From contig MKTJ01000059.1 of the NCBI GenBank assembly GCA_001898225.1, forward strand, positions 52,698 through 116,697: 64,000 bases of DNA, in the 5' to 3' direction. Below the pieces are notes generated by a model. That model worked only from the letters and a program-made list of their open reading frames with translations, made no database searches and was not told the origin of the DNA. Below, piece after piece: positions 16,458 through 25,012 of this stretch; the stretch's first letter is position 1; the number at the start of each line of letters is the position of its first letter. This DNA is from Chloroflexi bacterium 54-19. Its GTDB lineage: Bacteria; Chloroflexota; Chloroflexia; Chloroheliales; Chloroheliaceae. The translations under genes and the position numbers were made by a program.

Positions 16458-18722
16458 CTATCCTTCCTTCACAGTAAACTCAGCATGCAAATCAGCCGCC
16501 GAGGAGCCCCCAACCCAAACATCGAAGGTAGTCTCGTCAAGCACATAATTTTGTTCGGTGGCGCTCCAGTAGCGGCGGGCCGAAGAAGGAATTTCAAAAC
16601 TAAGGGTGCGCTTCTCGCCTGGGGCCAGGGTAATCCGTTCAAACCCTTTCAATTCACGCACCGGGCGCGCTGCCCGTCCGTACCGCTGGTGTATATAAAG
16701 CTGGACGACTTCCTCTATTTGTTTCCCTGACGGGTTATGCACCTCGACACTCGCCGTGACCGTTTCATTCAAGCCAATATTGGTCGAATTGAGCGTAAGG
16801 TTGCTGTATTCCACCTGCCCATAAGTAAGACCGAAGCCAAACGGGTAAAGGGGAGTGCTTTCTTCTTCCCAGTAACGCTTTGAGGCTGTATGCGGTTGGT
16901 GAGAATTAAGCCGCGAGTAAATGACCGGCACCTGTCCAACACTGCGAGGCCAACTAACCGGTAACTTTCCACCGGGCACCGCGTCCCCGAAAAGGAGGCG
17001 GGCCAGAGCGTTCCCTCCTTCACTGCCAGGGTGCCAACCGAGCAGGATGGCGCTTGTGAGCTGAGAGGCACGCCGCAAATCGAGCGGCCTTCCACCAATC
17101 AGAACCAGGACAACCGGGGTCCCGGTAGCGGCCACCGCCTCCAACAACTCCAACTGGCGGCCAGGCAGGTCCAGGGTTGAACGAGAGGCGCTTTCACCGT
17201 TCATGTCGTCCGTTTCGCCCAGGACAACTACGGCAACCTCCGAGGAACGAGCCAGTTCGACGGCCCGTTTGAATTCTTCAACTTCATCGAAATCGTCCGT
17301 TGAAACACCCGGCGCAGTACTGCCAAGAGCCTCGGCCATGCCAGCAAATGGCGAAGGAATTGCCCGGCTGGGGAGGGGTATACCACTGGCAAATTCAATT
17401 TTCAGGTTGTCACCAGCCGCATTCTTTAATCCATCCAGCACCGTAACTGTAGCCCCCAGGCCCTGCGCAAATACCCACGGCCCCAGGGTCGCCATCTTAT
17501 TATCGGCCAGGGGGCCAATAACAGCAATTGACCTTAATTTTGTCCGGTCAAGGGGAAGCTTATTCCCCTCATTTCGCAGCAGCACTGCGGAGCGTTCAGC
17601 CGCTACCCGAGCGGTTTCGCGGTGCGCGGGGTCACCGAAGGTGGTCTGGATACCGTCCAGGTCAACATACGGCTGCTCAAAAAGACCTAGCTGTATTTTC
17701 AGAAGCAAAATCCGCCTGACCGCCTCGTTGAGTTGTTTTTCGTCTAATTCACCGGCCTCAACCGCCGCCGGAAGAGTGGCAAAAGCGCCCTGTTTCGGCC
17801 CTGGATTTGCCCCCGCACCAAATTGCAAACCTAACCACATTTCCATATCCAGGCCCGCGCTCAAAGCCCGGACTGCCGCGTCGCGCTCATCACGGGCAAA
17901 GCCGTGTGTCACCAGGTCAACCACACTCGCAGCGTCACTGACCACAAACCCCTTGAAGCCCAGTTCTCCCCGCAACACCTCAGTTATGAGACGCCGGTCG
18001 GCTGCCCCAGGCACTCCACCGATACCAACATAACTTGTCATGATATTTCCCGCGCCCGCCGCGACCCCGGCGGCAAAAGGTGGCAGGTAGACGTTTCGCA
18101 ACTCACTTTCTGAAAGGTTGACCTCGTCATAGTCTCGACCGCCAAGGGCCGCGCCATAACCGACATAGTGCTTTGGACCGGCAATAATGTGCCCGGCAGA
18201 GCCGAGCGTCTCACCCTGGAAACCTCGCACCTGGGCCTCAGCCATCCTGGCCCCAAGATAGGGATCCTCGCCGGCCCCTTCCACAATGCGGCCCCAGCGG
18301 GGGTCGCGCGCGATGTCAAGCATCGGGGCAAAGGCCCAATGAATACCAACCGCCCGCGCTTCGCGGGCAGCGGTGGCCTGAACCTGTTCATAAAGCTTGG
18401 GATCCCAGGAAGCAGCCATTCCGAGTGGAACTGGAAAGATTGTTCGGAAGCCGTGAATAACATCAAAACCGAACAAAAGTGGAATACCAAGCCGGGTTTC
18501 TTCAACGGCTATCCGTTGCAAGCTATTTATTTTGGTGGGGTCGGTCACAAATAAGAAACTACCTACCCGTCCCGCCCGTAATTCAGCCTCAAGGAACTTA
18601 TCCTGCCCTGGAACCTGGAGGTAAAAATACTGGCTGAGTTGCCCCGCCTTTTCCTCCAAAGACATGGAGTCAAGCAGGCTCTCGACGCGTTCGAGGTGAT
18701 TTTTTTCAAGGTCAGTGGTCAT
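16458..18722 (-). CDS. bglX: Beta-glucosidase, glycoside hydrolase family 3
   Basis: A 754-residue GH3 enzyme that removes terminal beta-linked glucose (or xylose) from oligosaccharides. The N-terminal TIM-barrel contains F-G-F-D-V-I-H-G, F-A-P-M-L-D-I-A-R-D-P-R-W-G-R and G-P-K-H-Y-V-G-Y-G. The nucleophile is the Asp of G-F-V-V-S-D-A (about residue 263; the commoner S-D-W is S-D-A here). The alpha/beta sandwich follows (A-V-L-L-R-N-E-G-N-K-L-P-L, V-V-V-L-G-E-T-D-D-M-N-G-E-S-A-S-R) and a C-terminal fibronectin-III-like domain (Y-P-F-G-F-G-L-T-Y). BglX of E. coli has the same layout. There is no signal peptide, so it likely acts on imported sugar. GGAG lies 8 bases before the ATG. Confidence 0.93.
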   Translation of the reverse strand: MTTDLEKNHLERVESLLDSMSLEEKAGQLSQYFYLQVPGQDKFLEAELRAGRVGSFLFVTDPTKINSLQRIAVEETRLGIPLLFGFDVIHGFRTIFPVPLGMAASWDPKLYEQVQATAAREARAVGIHWAFAPMLDIARDPRWGRIVEGAGEDPYLGARMAEAQVRGFQGETLGSAGHIIAGPKHYVGYGAALGGRDYDEVNLSESELRNVYLPPFAAGVAAGAGNIMTSYVGIGGVPGAADRRLITEVLRGELGFKGFVVSDAASVVDLVTHGFARDERDAAVRALSAGLDMEMWLGLQFGAGANPGPKQGAFATLPAAVEAGELDEKQLNEAVRRILLLKIQLGLFEQPYVDLDGIQTTFGDPAHRETARVAAERSAVLLRNEGNKLPLDRTKLRSIAVIGPLADNKMATLGPWVFAQGLGATVTVLDGLKNAAGDNLKIEFASGIPLPSRAIPSPFAGMAEALGSTAPGVSTDDFDEVEEFKRAVELARSSEVAVVVLGETDDMNGESASRSTLDLPGRQLELLEAVAATGTPVVLVLIGGRPLDLRRASQLTSAILLGWHPGSEGGNALARLLFGDAVPGGKLPVSWPRSVGQVPVIYSRLNSHQPHTASKRYWEEESTPLYPFGFGLTYGQVEYSNLTLNSTNIGLNETVTASVEVHNPSGKQIEEVVQLYIHQRYGRAARPVRELKGFERITLAPGEKRTLSFEIPSSARRYWSATEQNYVLDETTFDVWVGGSSAADLHAEFTVKEG

Positions 18723-18967
18723 TTTATCTTCTCCAAAATTGTGTACATCTTTGTAGAAAGGTAATTAGCTGTGCGTTTCACAGCAATCGTGTGGATTAAG
18801 CCGCGATGGGTAAAACAAACAAACTCACTTTTAATTGGAAGAAACCGGTAGGGGTTTTCCAGGTACAGCAAAGCTGAAAGCTCCAACCATGTACTGGCTA
18901 CAGGTCCGCCTGGAAGAGTCTACAGAATTAGGCTCAAATGATTTAAGATAAAGAGTAAAAGGTTATG

Positions 18968-19609
18968 CTAAGGGGTTGTGACCCTGGCGAGAAGGTTGTC
19001 AAAGGACTTCATAACAATCTCCTCATAGATAGCGAGTTGTTCTGCGAGAGGAATACCAAGATCGTAATAGGTGACTTCACCCCTGAGCGCCACCTTTTCC
19101 AAAAACCAGATTACCGATGACAAAATTAGAACACAACTCTGAAACTCGTAGGCTTTTCGGCTTTGCGCGACCTCCTTGAAAACTGCGCTGCTATACTTCT
19201 CCTTTATCAAGCGAGTAATACCTACTTCATTAGGATTATCCAGAAACATCCCGTCAAACATCCCAATGTAACGGTAGGAGTCACGCATTTCATCAAAGTT
19301 GCGGATCATCAAGCGAGTTAGGTTCTTGAAATCCTCTATGGAGAATCCCTTTTCGTTAAAGCCAACCAAAGAGAAAATTTTTTCACTCGTCCTTTGCCAG
19401 AGCAGAAGGGCAATATCTTCCCGGTTGGGAAAATAACGATAAAGCGTTATTTTGGTGATACCGGCCTGGTTGGCGATATCAACCATACTGGTTTTTTCAA
19501 TTCCCCTTTGAAGGAACAAAGTTTCAGCAGCATCTAAAATGCTTTCTCGCTGAGCCTCCACCTGATGATTACCGTTTCGCCGGCTTTTTTCGAGTTTAGA
19601 TTCTGTCAT
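18968..19609 (-). CDS. TetR-family transcriptional regulator
   Basis: A 213-residue repressor. The N-terminal HTH reads I-L-D-A-A-E-T-L-F-L-Q-R-G, then T-S-M-V-D-I-A-N-Q-A-G-I-T-K-I-T-L-Y-R-Y-F-P-N-R-E, the classic TetR recognition helix. The C-terminal ligand domain is not diagnostic. Two palindromic sites lie directly upstream of its start (19627-19668), so autorepression is expected. The divergent DUF305 gene is some 500 bases away and may or may not be a target; no drug pump or enzyme pairs with it obviously. Confidence 0.92.
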   Translation of the reverse strand: MTESKLEKSRRNGNHQVEAQRESILDAAETLFLQRGIEKTSMVDIANQAGITKITLYRYFPNREDIALLLWQRTSEKIFSLVGFNEKGFSIEDFKNLTRLMIRNFDEMRDSYRYIGMFDGMFLDNPNEVGITRLIKEKYSSAVFKEVAQSRKAYEFQSCVLILSSVIWFLEKVALRGEVTYYDLGIPLAEQLAIYEEIVMKSFDNLLARVTTP

Positions 19610-19626
19610 CTTAAATTTCTTTGCTT

Positions 19627-19668
19627 ATGTAACTACCAGTTACATGTTTATGTTACTCGGAGTTACAT
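19627..19668. promoter_or_regulatory. Paired TetR-type operators
   Basis: ATGTAAC-TACCA-GTTACAT (19627-19645) is a perfect palindrome. ATGTTAC-TCGGA-GTTACAT (19650-19668) repeats it with one mismatch in the arms. The centres are 23 bases apart, about two helical turns, which would place two dimers on the same DNA face. They begin 18 bases upstream of the TetR start codon, the expected spot for autorepression. Confidence 0.75.
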
Positions 19669-19815
19669 AAGTTGTCAAGAGGCTAATCCTATATTTCTTA
19701 AATAAAGAGTATCAGAGGTTTTTTGGCAAGAGAATTATATTGTTCGGGTGAGTGAAGCGCCTAAATCGCTGGCGTGAGTGTTTCTGCGAAATTCCTGTTT
19801 ATTGCCCCCATATCT

Positions 19816-19890
19816 GATATTGCACCACCTTTGTGGAGTATGCGAAGACGAATTTCGTCAAGTATACTAATCACAAAAGGAAAATTATGG
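19816..19890 (+). mobile_element. Solo left end of an IS3-family element (relic)
   Basis: About 75 bases here match the complement of 38661-38736 with roughly ten differences. That second copy is the left end of a decayed IS3-family element. The shared core includes TGTGGAGTATGCGAAGACGA, a GACGAA-T-TTCGTC palindrome and CTAATCAC. In this copy an ATG at 19886 opens M-G-S-K-Y-P-V-K-A and then stops, echoing the M-G-H-K-N orfA start. The rest of the element is gone. The matching ends were compared by eye. Confidence 0.7.
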
Positions 19891-19968
19891 GCAGCAAATA
19901 TCCTGTGAAAGCGTAATACTGACAGCCTGGTAAGCTTGAATTTTTACTAAAATTTTACCAGCCAGGGC

Positions 19969-20096
19969 TTGACGAACCCTGTTAAGGTACGCTAACCTAA
20001 AATCATCGGACTTTACGAACCAGGGCAATTTTAGGCAGAGTCGGATTCGTAAAACTAAAAATTATCGGAAAGATAAATACAACAACATTTATCTTT
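19969..20096 (+). promoter_or_regulatory. Candidate promoter and structured leader of the DUF305 gene
   Basis: TTGACG at 19969-19974 and TAACCT at 19993-19998 are separated by 18 bases and form a plausible sigma-70 promoter. Two inverted repeats follow before the start at 20126. CCTAAAAT at 19996-20003 pairs with ATTTTAGG at 20028-20035, and AAAGATAAAT at 20069-20078 pairs with ATTTATCTTT at 20087-20096 around an 8-base loop. Just upstream, CTGGTAA/TTACCAG (19927-19962) makes a third stem. The ribosome site near 20111 is left free. No known riboswitch was recognised. Confidence 0.4.
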
Positions 20097-20125
20097 GAGA
20101 AGTAAAATCAGGAAAAGAGCACCAA

Positions 20126-20767
20126 ATGCCAGAGAGTTACACCGAGGAACCCGCTTTTGTTGAAGATGCCGAAGAATTAGAAGAAACACCTAAAGGAGTT
20201 TCCAGGGGCCTTCTTGGGATTGCCCTACTTGTGGTGGTTTTATTTGCGACAGGACTGGCCGGTTGGTGGTGGGTCAGCAATCTTAAACCGGCTTCCGACA
20301 GCCCAGAAATTAATTTTGCCCGCGATATGAGCGACCATCACGCCCAGGCGGTGGACATGGCGGTAAAAATCCGGGACCGCACTACCGACCCGGACCTGCG
20401 GATTTTCGCCCTGGATATTATTTTGACCCAGCAAAACCAGATAGGCCAGATGCAGGGCTGGCTGACGGTATGGCAGTACCCGCTGGCGGGTGCCAAATCA
20501 ATGATGAGCAATCACGGGCAGATGATGGGCATGGCAACGGTCGAACAGGTTTACGCCCTGGATACCTTGCCGGTAGCTGAGGCCGAAATAGCCTTTCTCC
20601 AACTTATGATTCGGCACCACCAGGGTGGGGTAGCCATGGCCCGTACTGTCCTGAATCAGACCACCAGGCCGGAAGTGACCAGGTTGGCGAATTCGATTGT
20701 GGTAGGTCAGCAGAGCGAAATCACCTATATGAAGGAACTGCTTCAAAAACGCGGGGTGACGGTCTAA
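20126..20767 (+). CDS. Membrane-anchored DUF305 protein
   Basis: A 213-residue protein with an acidic cytoplasmic N-terminus (residues 1-25), one membrane helix (about 29-50) and an extracytoplasmic DUF305 domain. The domain has the typical repeated halves: F-A-R-D-M-S-D-H-H-A-Q-A-V-D-M-A and L-M-I-R-H-H-Q-G-G-V-A-M-A, with many Met and His residues (M-M-S-N-H-G-Q-M-M-G-M). DUF305 proteins are four-helix bundles found in metal-exposed or stress contexts; copper binding is often proposed but not shown here. A GGAAAAG lies before the ATG and a strong terminator follows, so it is monocistronic. Confidence 0.93.
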   Translation: MPESYTEEPAFVEDAEELEETPKGVSRGLLGIALLVVVLFATGLAGWWWVSNLKPASDSPEINFARDMSDHHAQAVDMAVKIRDRTTDPDLRIFALDIILTQQNQIGQMQGWLTVWQYPLAGAKSMMSNHGQMMGMATVEQVYALDTLPVAEAEIAFLQLMIRHHQGGVAMARTVLNQTTRPEVTRLANSIVVGQQSEITYMKELLQKRGVTV

Positions 20768-20812
20768 TTCTGCCCTAAATACGTGCCGTTTTCCCGTCAG
20801 GTTTTTTTCGAT

Positions 20813-20842
20813 AAAACAGGTCCAAACGGACCTGTTTTTCTT
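20813..20842 (+). terminator. Intrinsic terminator after the DUF305 gene
   Basis: AAAACAGGTCC (20813-20823) pairs with GGACCTGTTTT (20828-20838) around an AAAC loop, then runs into T residues. It is 45 bases past the DUF305 stop and is a textbook Rho-independent terminator. Confidence 0.9.
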
Positions 20843-20954
20843 TATAATGGGGATTTTAAGTGGTAATTACCGGAGTAACTTCTTTTTCTTTTTTTCCATT
20901 AGTCTACTTAACGAATTTAGTCTTAGTTTACTCCCGAAACTGGAGCAACTTCAT

Positions 20955-21170
20955 TTAAATGGGCAAAGTAATGAGGTATTGAACTCTGCGGGCGATGGTT
21001 GGAGTGGTGAAAGCTGCTTCGCCTTTGAGGCGGTAAAACTTTTTCCAGGTATGGATACAACTGTCGCTTAGATTGTTATCGCGGTATAGTGGCACCGCAC
21101 TCATTTCACCGGAAAATACAGCCCGCACGACGCTGAGTTTGAATTCCGGTGTAAAAATGCGTCCTTTCAT
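20955..21170 (-). pseudogene. IS3-type transposase orfA remnant
   Basis: The minus strand encodes M-K-G-R-I-F-T-P-E-F-K-L-S-V-V-R followed by a second helix pair and C-I-H-T-W-K-K-F-Y-R-L-K-G-E-A-A-F, which is the helix-turn-helix N-terminal part of an IS3/IS2-type orfA. The frame stops after about 70 residues, and no orfB catalytic domain lies nearby. It differs from the element at 38 kb, so it comes from a separate insertion. It fills most of the 496-base gap between the DUF305 gene and the next TetR gene; the rest (20843-20954, 21171-21263) shows nothing else. Confidence 0.7.
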
Positions 21171-21263
21171 TTCTATGGTGACCCCTTCCTTACCACATTT
21201 TACCAACTATTTACCTCATTCAATAGGTGGTCACTGGGGTCTGGTTATTTTGGATCAAACCAC

Positions 21264-21881
21264 TCAACTCTTGGTGCGAGGTACCAGGCCATTTTCAAAC
21301 AAAGAAAGGAAGTGTTCGGCAATCTCTTCCGGCTTAAGTTCACCGTCATCTTTGTACCAGTGGGCTATCCAGTTAAAAGCCCCAAACAACGCAAAGGTTA
21401 CCATTTTGGGATTGCAGGGAGCAATTGATCCATCGCGCATCCCTTCTTCGAGCATTACACGGACTGTATGGTCTAGGGTAGTTCTGAAGGTACGCAAGGC
21501 TTGGCGGTTTTCTTGCGTAAGGGCCTGGTCTCCCGACAAAATCAGACATATGCCAAAATCTTCGGTAACTATATGAACATAGCGCGTCACCAACACCCGC
21601 AACTTCTCTAAGCCTGTCGTCCCCTCCGCCTGCGCCTTTTCTAGCGCCTCCTGGGCTTGCATCAAAGCTAATCTATTACACTCAAATAAAATATCATCTT
21701 TATTTTTGATATAGTAGTATAAAGTTGGCTTTGTCACCCCAAGTCTTTGTGCCAGCATCTCAAGTGTCGTTTGGTGAAAGCCCGTTTCGTTAAATAAGCG
21801 AGCTGCGGTTCTCAAAAGGGCCTGTCCTTTTAATTGACGCTGTTCTTCTCTCCCTTGAATTTCTTTTGTCCAACTTGCCAT
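21264..21881 (-). CDS. TetR-family regulator of the adjacent acyl-CoA operon
   Basis: A 205-residue TetR repressor. The HTH is L-L-R-T-A-A-R-L-F-N-E-T-G-F-H-Q-T-T-L-E-M-L-A-Q-R-L-G-V-T-K-P-T-L-Y-Y-Y-I-K-N-K-D-D, and the C-terminal half resembles the acyl-CoA-sensing KstR2/FadR-like TetR group. It is transcribed divergently from the acyl-CoA ligase gene. The shared 271-base gap holds a consensus promoter with a perfect palindrome just after the -10 box, so it most likely represses the lipid operon and lets go on binding an acyl-CoA; the ligand is inferred. Confidence 0.9.
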   Translation of the reverse strand: MASWTKEIQGREEQRQLKGQALLRTAARLFNETGFHQTTLEMLAQRLGVTKPTLYYYIKNKDDILFECNRLALMQAQEALEKAQAEGTTGLEKLRVLVTRYVHIVTEDFGICLILSGDQALTQENRQALRTFRTTLDHTVRVMLEEGMRDGSIAPCNPKMVTFALFGAFNWIAHWYKDDGELKPEEIAEHFLSLFENGLVPRTKS

Positions 21882-22023
21882 ACCTAATGATACTTTCTCC
21901 TGTTTTTATAAAAACCATGCTCTAAATGAGAACTAATGACATTCAACTTTTTTAGGATGCAAAAAAGATATCAATAATAAACCGCTTTATGTTATGTAAT
22001 CTTCTACGAGTATAGACCAAACC

Positions 22024-22070
22024 TTGACACTTTTCAACCGTCTTGCTATACTTGTTACTACACAGTAACA
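22024..22070 (+). promoter_or_regulatory. Consensus sigma-70 promoter with abutting TetR operator
   Basis: TTGACA at 22024-22029 and TATACT at 22047-22052 are spaced by exactly 17 bases. TGTTACT-ACAC-AGTAACA, a perfect 7-base inverted repeat, begins at 22053, directly after the -10 box and over the expected +1. A bound repressor here would block open-complex formation. The start codon of the first operon gene is at 22153, giving a leader of about 90 bases. Confidence 0.85.
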
Positions 22071-22152
22071 TTGTCTAAAACCAAGTAACATAATTTAATT
22101 CAAGGCTCTCTCGGATGTAAAGCCGGGCAGAAAAGAGACTGGAGGGACAAAG

Positions 22153-23709
22153 ATGTATCTCACCCAGGCACTTAAGCGATCAGCGCAGACCCATGGCAGG
22201 GAAGCAGCTACTATTTTTCAAGGTCGAACACATACCTGGCAGGAACTTCAAGGGCGCGTGGCTAAACTGGCAGGAGCTTTACAACAACTTGGTCTTAAAA
22301 CAAACGACCGCGTCGCTATCCTCTCGCTCAATTCAGACCGCTATTTAGAACTCTACTTTGCCGTTCCCTGGGCTGGCGGTGTTGTGGTGCCAATGAATAC
22401 CCGCTGGGCAGTCGCGGAACACATCTACTCTTTGAACGATTCAGGTGCCACTATTCTCGTTGTTGATGACAGGTTTGAGAGTCTGGTTCCACAGCTTTTG
22501 GCAGGCGCAAATACCGTCACTAATGTTCTTTATGCCGGGGACGGCCCTGTTCCAGAAGGGATGGTTTCATATGAGACCGCACTTGAAGAGGCCGACCCGG
22601 TAGAGGATGCTTTACGAGGGAATGAAGATTTGGCCGGTATTTATTATACCGGCGGTACAACCGGTTTTCCTAAAGGTGTGATGCTTTCTCACGCGGCCCT
22701 GTGGTCTAATGCGATCTCAAACATGCATGAAATGGACTTTAAGAGTGATAGCATCTATTTGCATGCCCCGCCAATGTTCCACCTGGCCGACGGCGCAGCC
22801 TCCAATGCCGTTACAATTTGTGGGGGTACCCATGTCATGGTTCCTACCTTCCAACCAGAACTGGTCCTGAACGCCATGGTAGAACAACATGTCAGCCATA
22901 GTTTGCTTGTTCCAACAATGGTGAAGATGTTTCTTGAACACCCCGGTTTCGACCAGGCTGACCTCTCCTCTCTGAAGTACATCATTTACGGCGCATCTCC
23001 TATGCCAGAGCCTGTCCTCAAAACAGCCCTGACCAAACTTCCCCACTGTAAATTTATCCAGGCTTATGGTCAGACCGAACTCTCCCCGGTAGCGACCATT
23101 TTGCCGCCTGAATACCACGTCCTGGAAGGTCCCAGGGCCGGGAAACTTCGCTCTGCCGGGCGGGCCTCGTATTGTGTGGAAATAAAAATTGTTGATCCGG
23201 ACGGGCAAGAAGTTCCAAGAGGCACTGTCGGAGAGATTCTGGTGCATGGACCAAATACAATGCAGGGTTACTGGAATAATCCCCAGGCGACGGCGCTAGC
23301 GTTGGTCGATGGTTGGGTTCACACAGGTGACGGAGGGTATATGGATGAGGATGGTTTTATTTTTGTGGTGGACCGCCTCAAAGATATGATCATTTCTGGC
23401 GGAGAAAACGTCTATTCTGCCGAGGTGGAAAATTCGGTCGCGTCCCACCCTGCGGTAAGCGCCTGTGCGGTCATTGGCATTCCCGACGAACGCTGGGGTG
23501 AAGCGGTCCATGCTGTTGTCGTCCTGAAAGCCGGGACTGAGGCCACCGCTGAAGAGATCATTTCCCACTGCCACACCTTGATCGCAGGGTACAAATGCCC
23601 CCGCAGTATATCTTTTCAAGAGAGCTTGCCTATTTCGGCGGCGGGGAAAATTATGAAGACTACCCTCAAACAACCTTACTGGCAAAACCAAACCAGGAAG
23701 GTCAATTAA
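22153..23709 (+). CDS. Acyl-CoA synthetase (AMP-forming ligase)
   Basis: A 518-residue class I adenylate-forming enzyme that activates a carboxylic acid to its CoA thioester with ATP. The ATP/AMP signature Y-Y-T-G-G-T-T-G-F-P-K-G is at about residues 164-175. Later motifs are Q-A-Y-G-Q-T-E-L-S, G-W-V-H-T-G-D-G-G-Y, the hinge V-D-R-L-K-D-M-I-I-S-G-G-E-N-V-Y, and the C-terminal catalytic Lys in A-A-G-K-I-M-K-T. The chain length fits medium- and long-chain fatty acyl-CoA ligases rather than acetyl-CoA synthetase. GGAGGG lies 6 bases before the ATG. It is the first gene of the TetR-controlled operon and supplies the substrate for the enzymes that follow. Confidence 0.92.
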   Translation: MYLTQALKRSAQTHGREAATIFQGRTHTWQELQGRVAKLAGALQQLGLKTNDRVAILSLNSDRYLELYFAVPWAGGVVVPMNTRWAVAEHIYSLNDSGATILVVDDRFESLVPQLLAGANTVTNVLYAGDGPVPEGMVSYETALEEADPVEDALRGNEDLAGIYYTGGTTGFPKGVMLSHAALWSNAISNMHEMDFKSDSIYLHAPPMFHLADGAASNAVTICGGTHVMVPTFQPELVLNAMVEQHVSHSLLVPTMVKMFLEHPGFDQADLSSLKYIIYGASPMPEPVLKTALTKLPHCKFIQAYGQTELSPVATILPPEYHVLEGPRAGKLRSAGRASYCVEIKIVDPDGQEVPRGTVGEILVHGPNTMQGYWNNPQATALALVDGWVHTGDGGYMDEDGFIFVVDRLKDMIISGGENVYSAEVENSVASHPAVSACAVIGIPDERWGEAVHAVVVLKAGTEATAEEIISHCHTLIAGYKCPRSISFQESLPISAAGKIMKTTLKQPYWQNQTRKVN

Positions 23710-23732
23710 GGGTCAGAAGAAGGAAATTGGAA

Positions 23733-24914
23733 ATGAAAAACAGCGTGTATGTCGTTGGAGTAGGGATGACGCCGTTCGTAAAGCCTGGCGCAAATGAGCC
23801 TTATACTCTTATGGGGGTTCAAGCGGCACGCTCTGCTCTAGAGGATGCCGGGCTGGATTACAAAAGTATCCGGCAAGCCTATGTAGGGTATGCCTATGGT
23901 GACAGCACCTGTGGTCAGGCAGTTCTCTACAGCCTTGGAATGACCGGCATACCGGTCATAAACGTGAATAACAATTGTTCCACCGGTTCAACGGCCCTTT
24001 TTTTGGCGCGTCAGGCGGTCGAAGCTGGCATCGCCGATTGTGTGCTGGCACTTGGGTTTGAACAGATGCTCCCAGGGGCGTTATCCAATGTTTATACTGA
24101 TCGCCCCTCCCCCCTTGACCCGTTTATGCGGGTAACAGAAGATGTCCAGGGTCACTCAAATGCTCCAATGGCAGCCCAGTTATTTGGAGGGGCCGGAGTT
24201 GAATACCAGGCCAGGTATGGGACGAAAAACGAAACCTTTGCGAAAATTTCGGAAAAAGCCCGCCGCCATGCCGCGCACAACCCCCGCGCCATTTTCCGTA
24301 CCCCTTTAACAGTGGAGGAAATATTAGGGTCGCCGCCTATTTATGGCGTGCTCACCAGGTTTCAATGTTGCCCCCCTACCTGCGGGGCGGCGGCAGCGAT
24401 AGTTTGCTCGGAGGCCTTTGCACGCCGCCACAATCTTACACCTTCAATTGCCATAACCGGCCAGGCCATGACCACCGATTTCGGCTCAACCTTTTCAGAA
24501 AAGAGTTTGATGAAAGTGGTCGGCTACGATATGACAGCAGAGGCCGCCCGGCAGGTCTATGAGCAGGTGGGGATTGGACCTGAAGAGGTGGATGTGGTCG
24601 AGTTACATGATTGTTTTACCGCAAATGAACTTATCACGTATGAAGCTCTCGGCCTGACACCTGAAGGAACAGCGGAACGTTTTATCTGGGATGGAGACAA
24701 CACTTATGGGGGGAAAGTTGTCACCAATCCGTCAGGAGGACTACTTGCGAAAGGTCATCCCCTTGGCGCAACCGGATTGGGACAGTGCGCCGAACTGGTC
24801 TGGCAGTTACGTGGACAAGCCGGGGTTCGTCAGGTGGAAGACGCAAAAATCGCCTTGCAACATAATATCGGGCTTGGCGGAGCCTGTGTCGTGACAATGT
24901 ATCAGCGGCTTTGA
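23733..24914 (+). CDS. Thiolase-family protein, SCP2/lipid-transfer type
   Basis: A 393-residue thiolase that would cleave 3-oxoacyl-CoA. The nucleophile Cys is in N-N-N-C-S-T-G-S (about residue 82); H-D-C-F-T-A-N-E and K-G-H-P-L-G-A-T-G supply the His residues. The C-terminal N-I-G-L-G-G-A-C-V-V in place of the usual C-x-G-G-G-x-G marks the SCP2-thiolase branch, commonly met in sterol side-chain and branched-acid degradation. The ATG at 23733 is chosen because the N-terminal V-Y-V-V-G-V-G-M-T-P-F starts there after an AAGGAAA; the open frame extends further upstream but overlaps the ligase gene. Confidence 0.9.
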   Translation: MKNSVYVVGVGMTPFVKPGANEPYTLMGVQAARSALEDAGLDYKSIRQAYVGYAYGDSTCGQAVLYSLGMTGIPVINVNNNCSTGSTALFLARQAVEAGIADCVLALGFEQMLPGALSNVYTDRPSPLDPFMRVTEDVQGHSNAPMAAQLFGGAGVEYQARYGTKNETFAKISEKARRHAAHNPRAIFRTPLTVEEILGSPPIYGVLTRFQCCPPTCGAAAAIVCSEAFARRHNLTPSIAITGQAMTTDFGSTFSEKSLMKVVGYDMTAEAARQVYEQVGIGPEEVDVVELHDCFTANELITYEALGLTPEGTAERFIWDGDNTYGGKVVTNPSGGLLAKGHPLGATGLGQCAELVWQLRGQAGVRQVEDAKIALQHNIGLGGACVVTMYQRL

Positions 24915-25012
24915 AAAACCCTGCTGCGTTCCAGCTAAAACAAGGCTCCTTTCTTGTCATCAAGAGGCAGAACTATACCTTTATGCTTTACTTTTATAAG
25001 GAAACTTAATAG

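Noticed and set aside
17203..18033. A 276-codon open frame opposite the GH3 gene
   Set aside because: It is fully antisense to a gene with clear family motifs; the composition is Ser/Arg/Pro-rich, as expected of a shadow frame, and it has no ribosome site.
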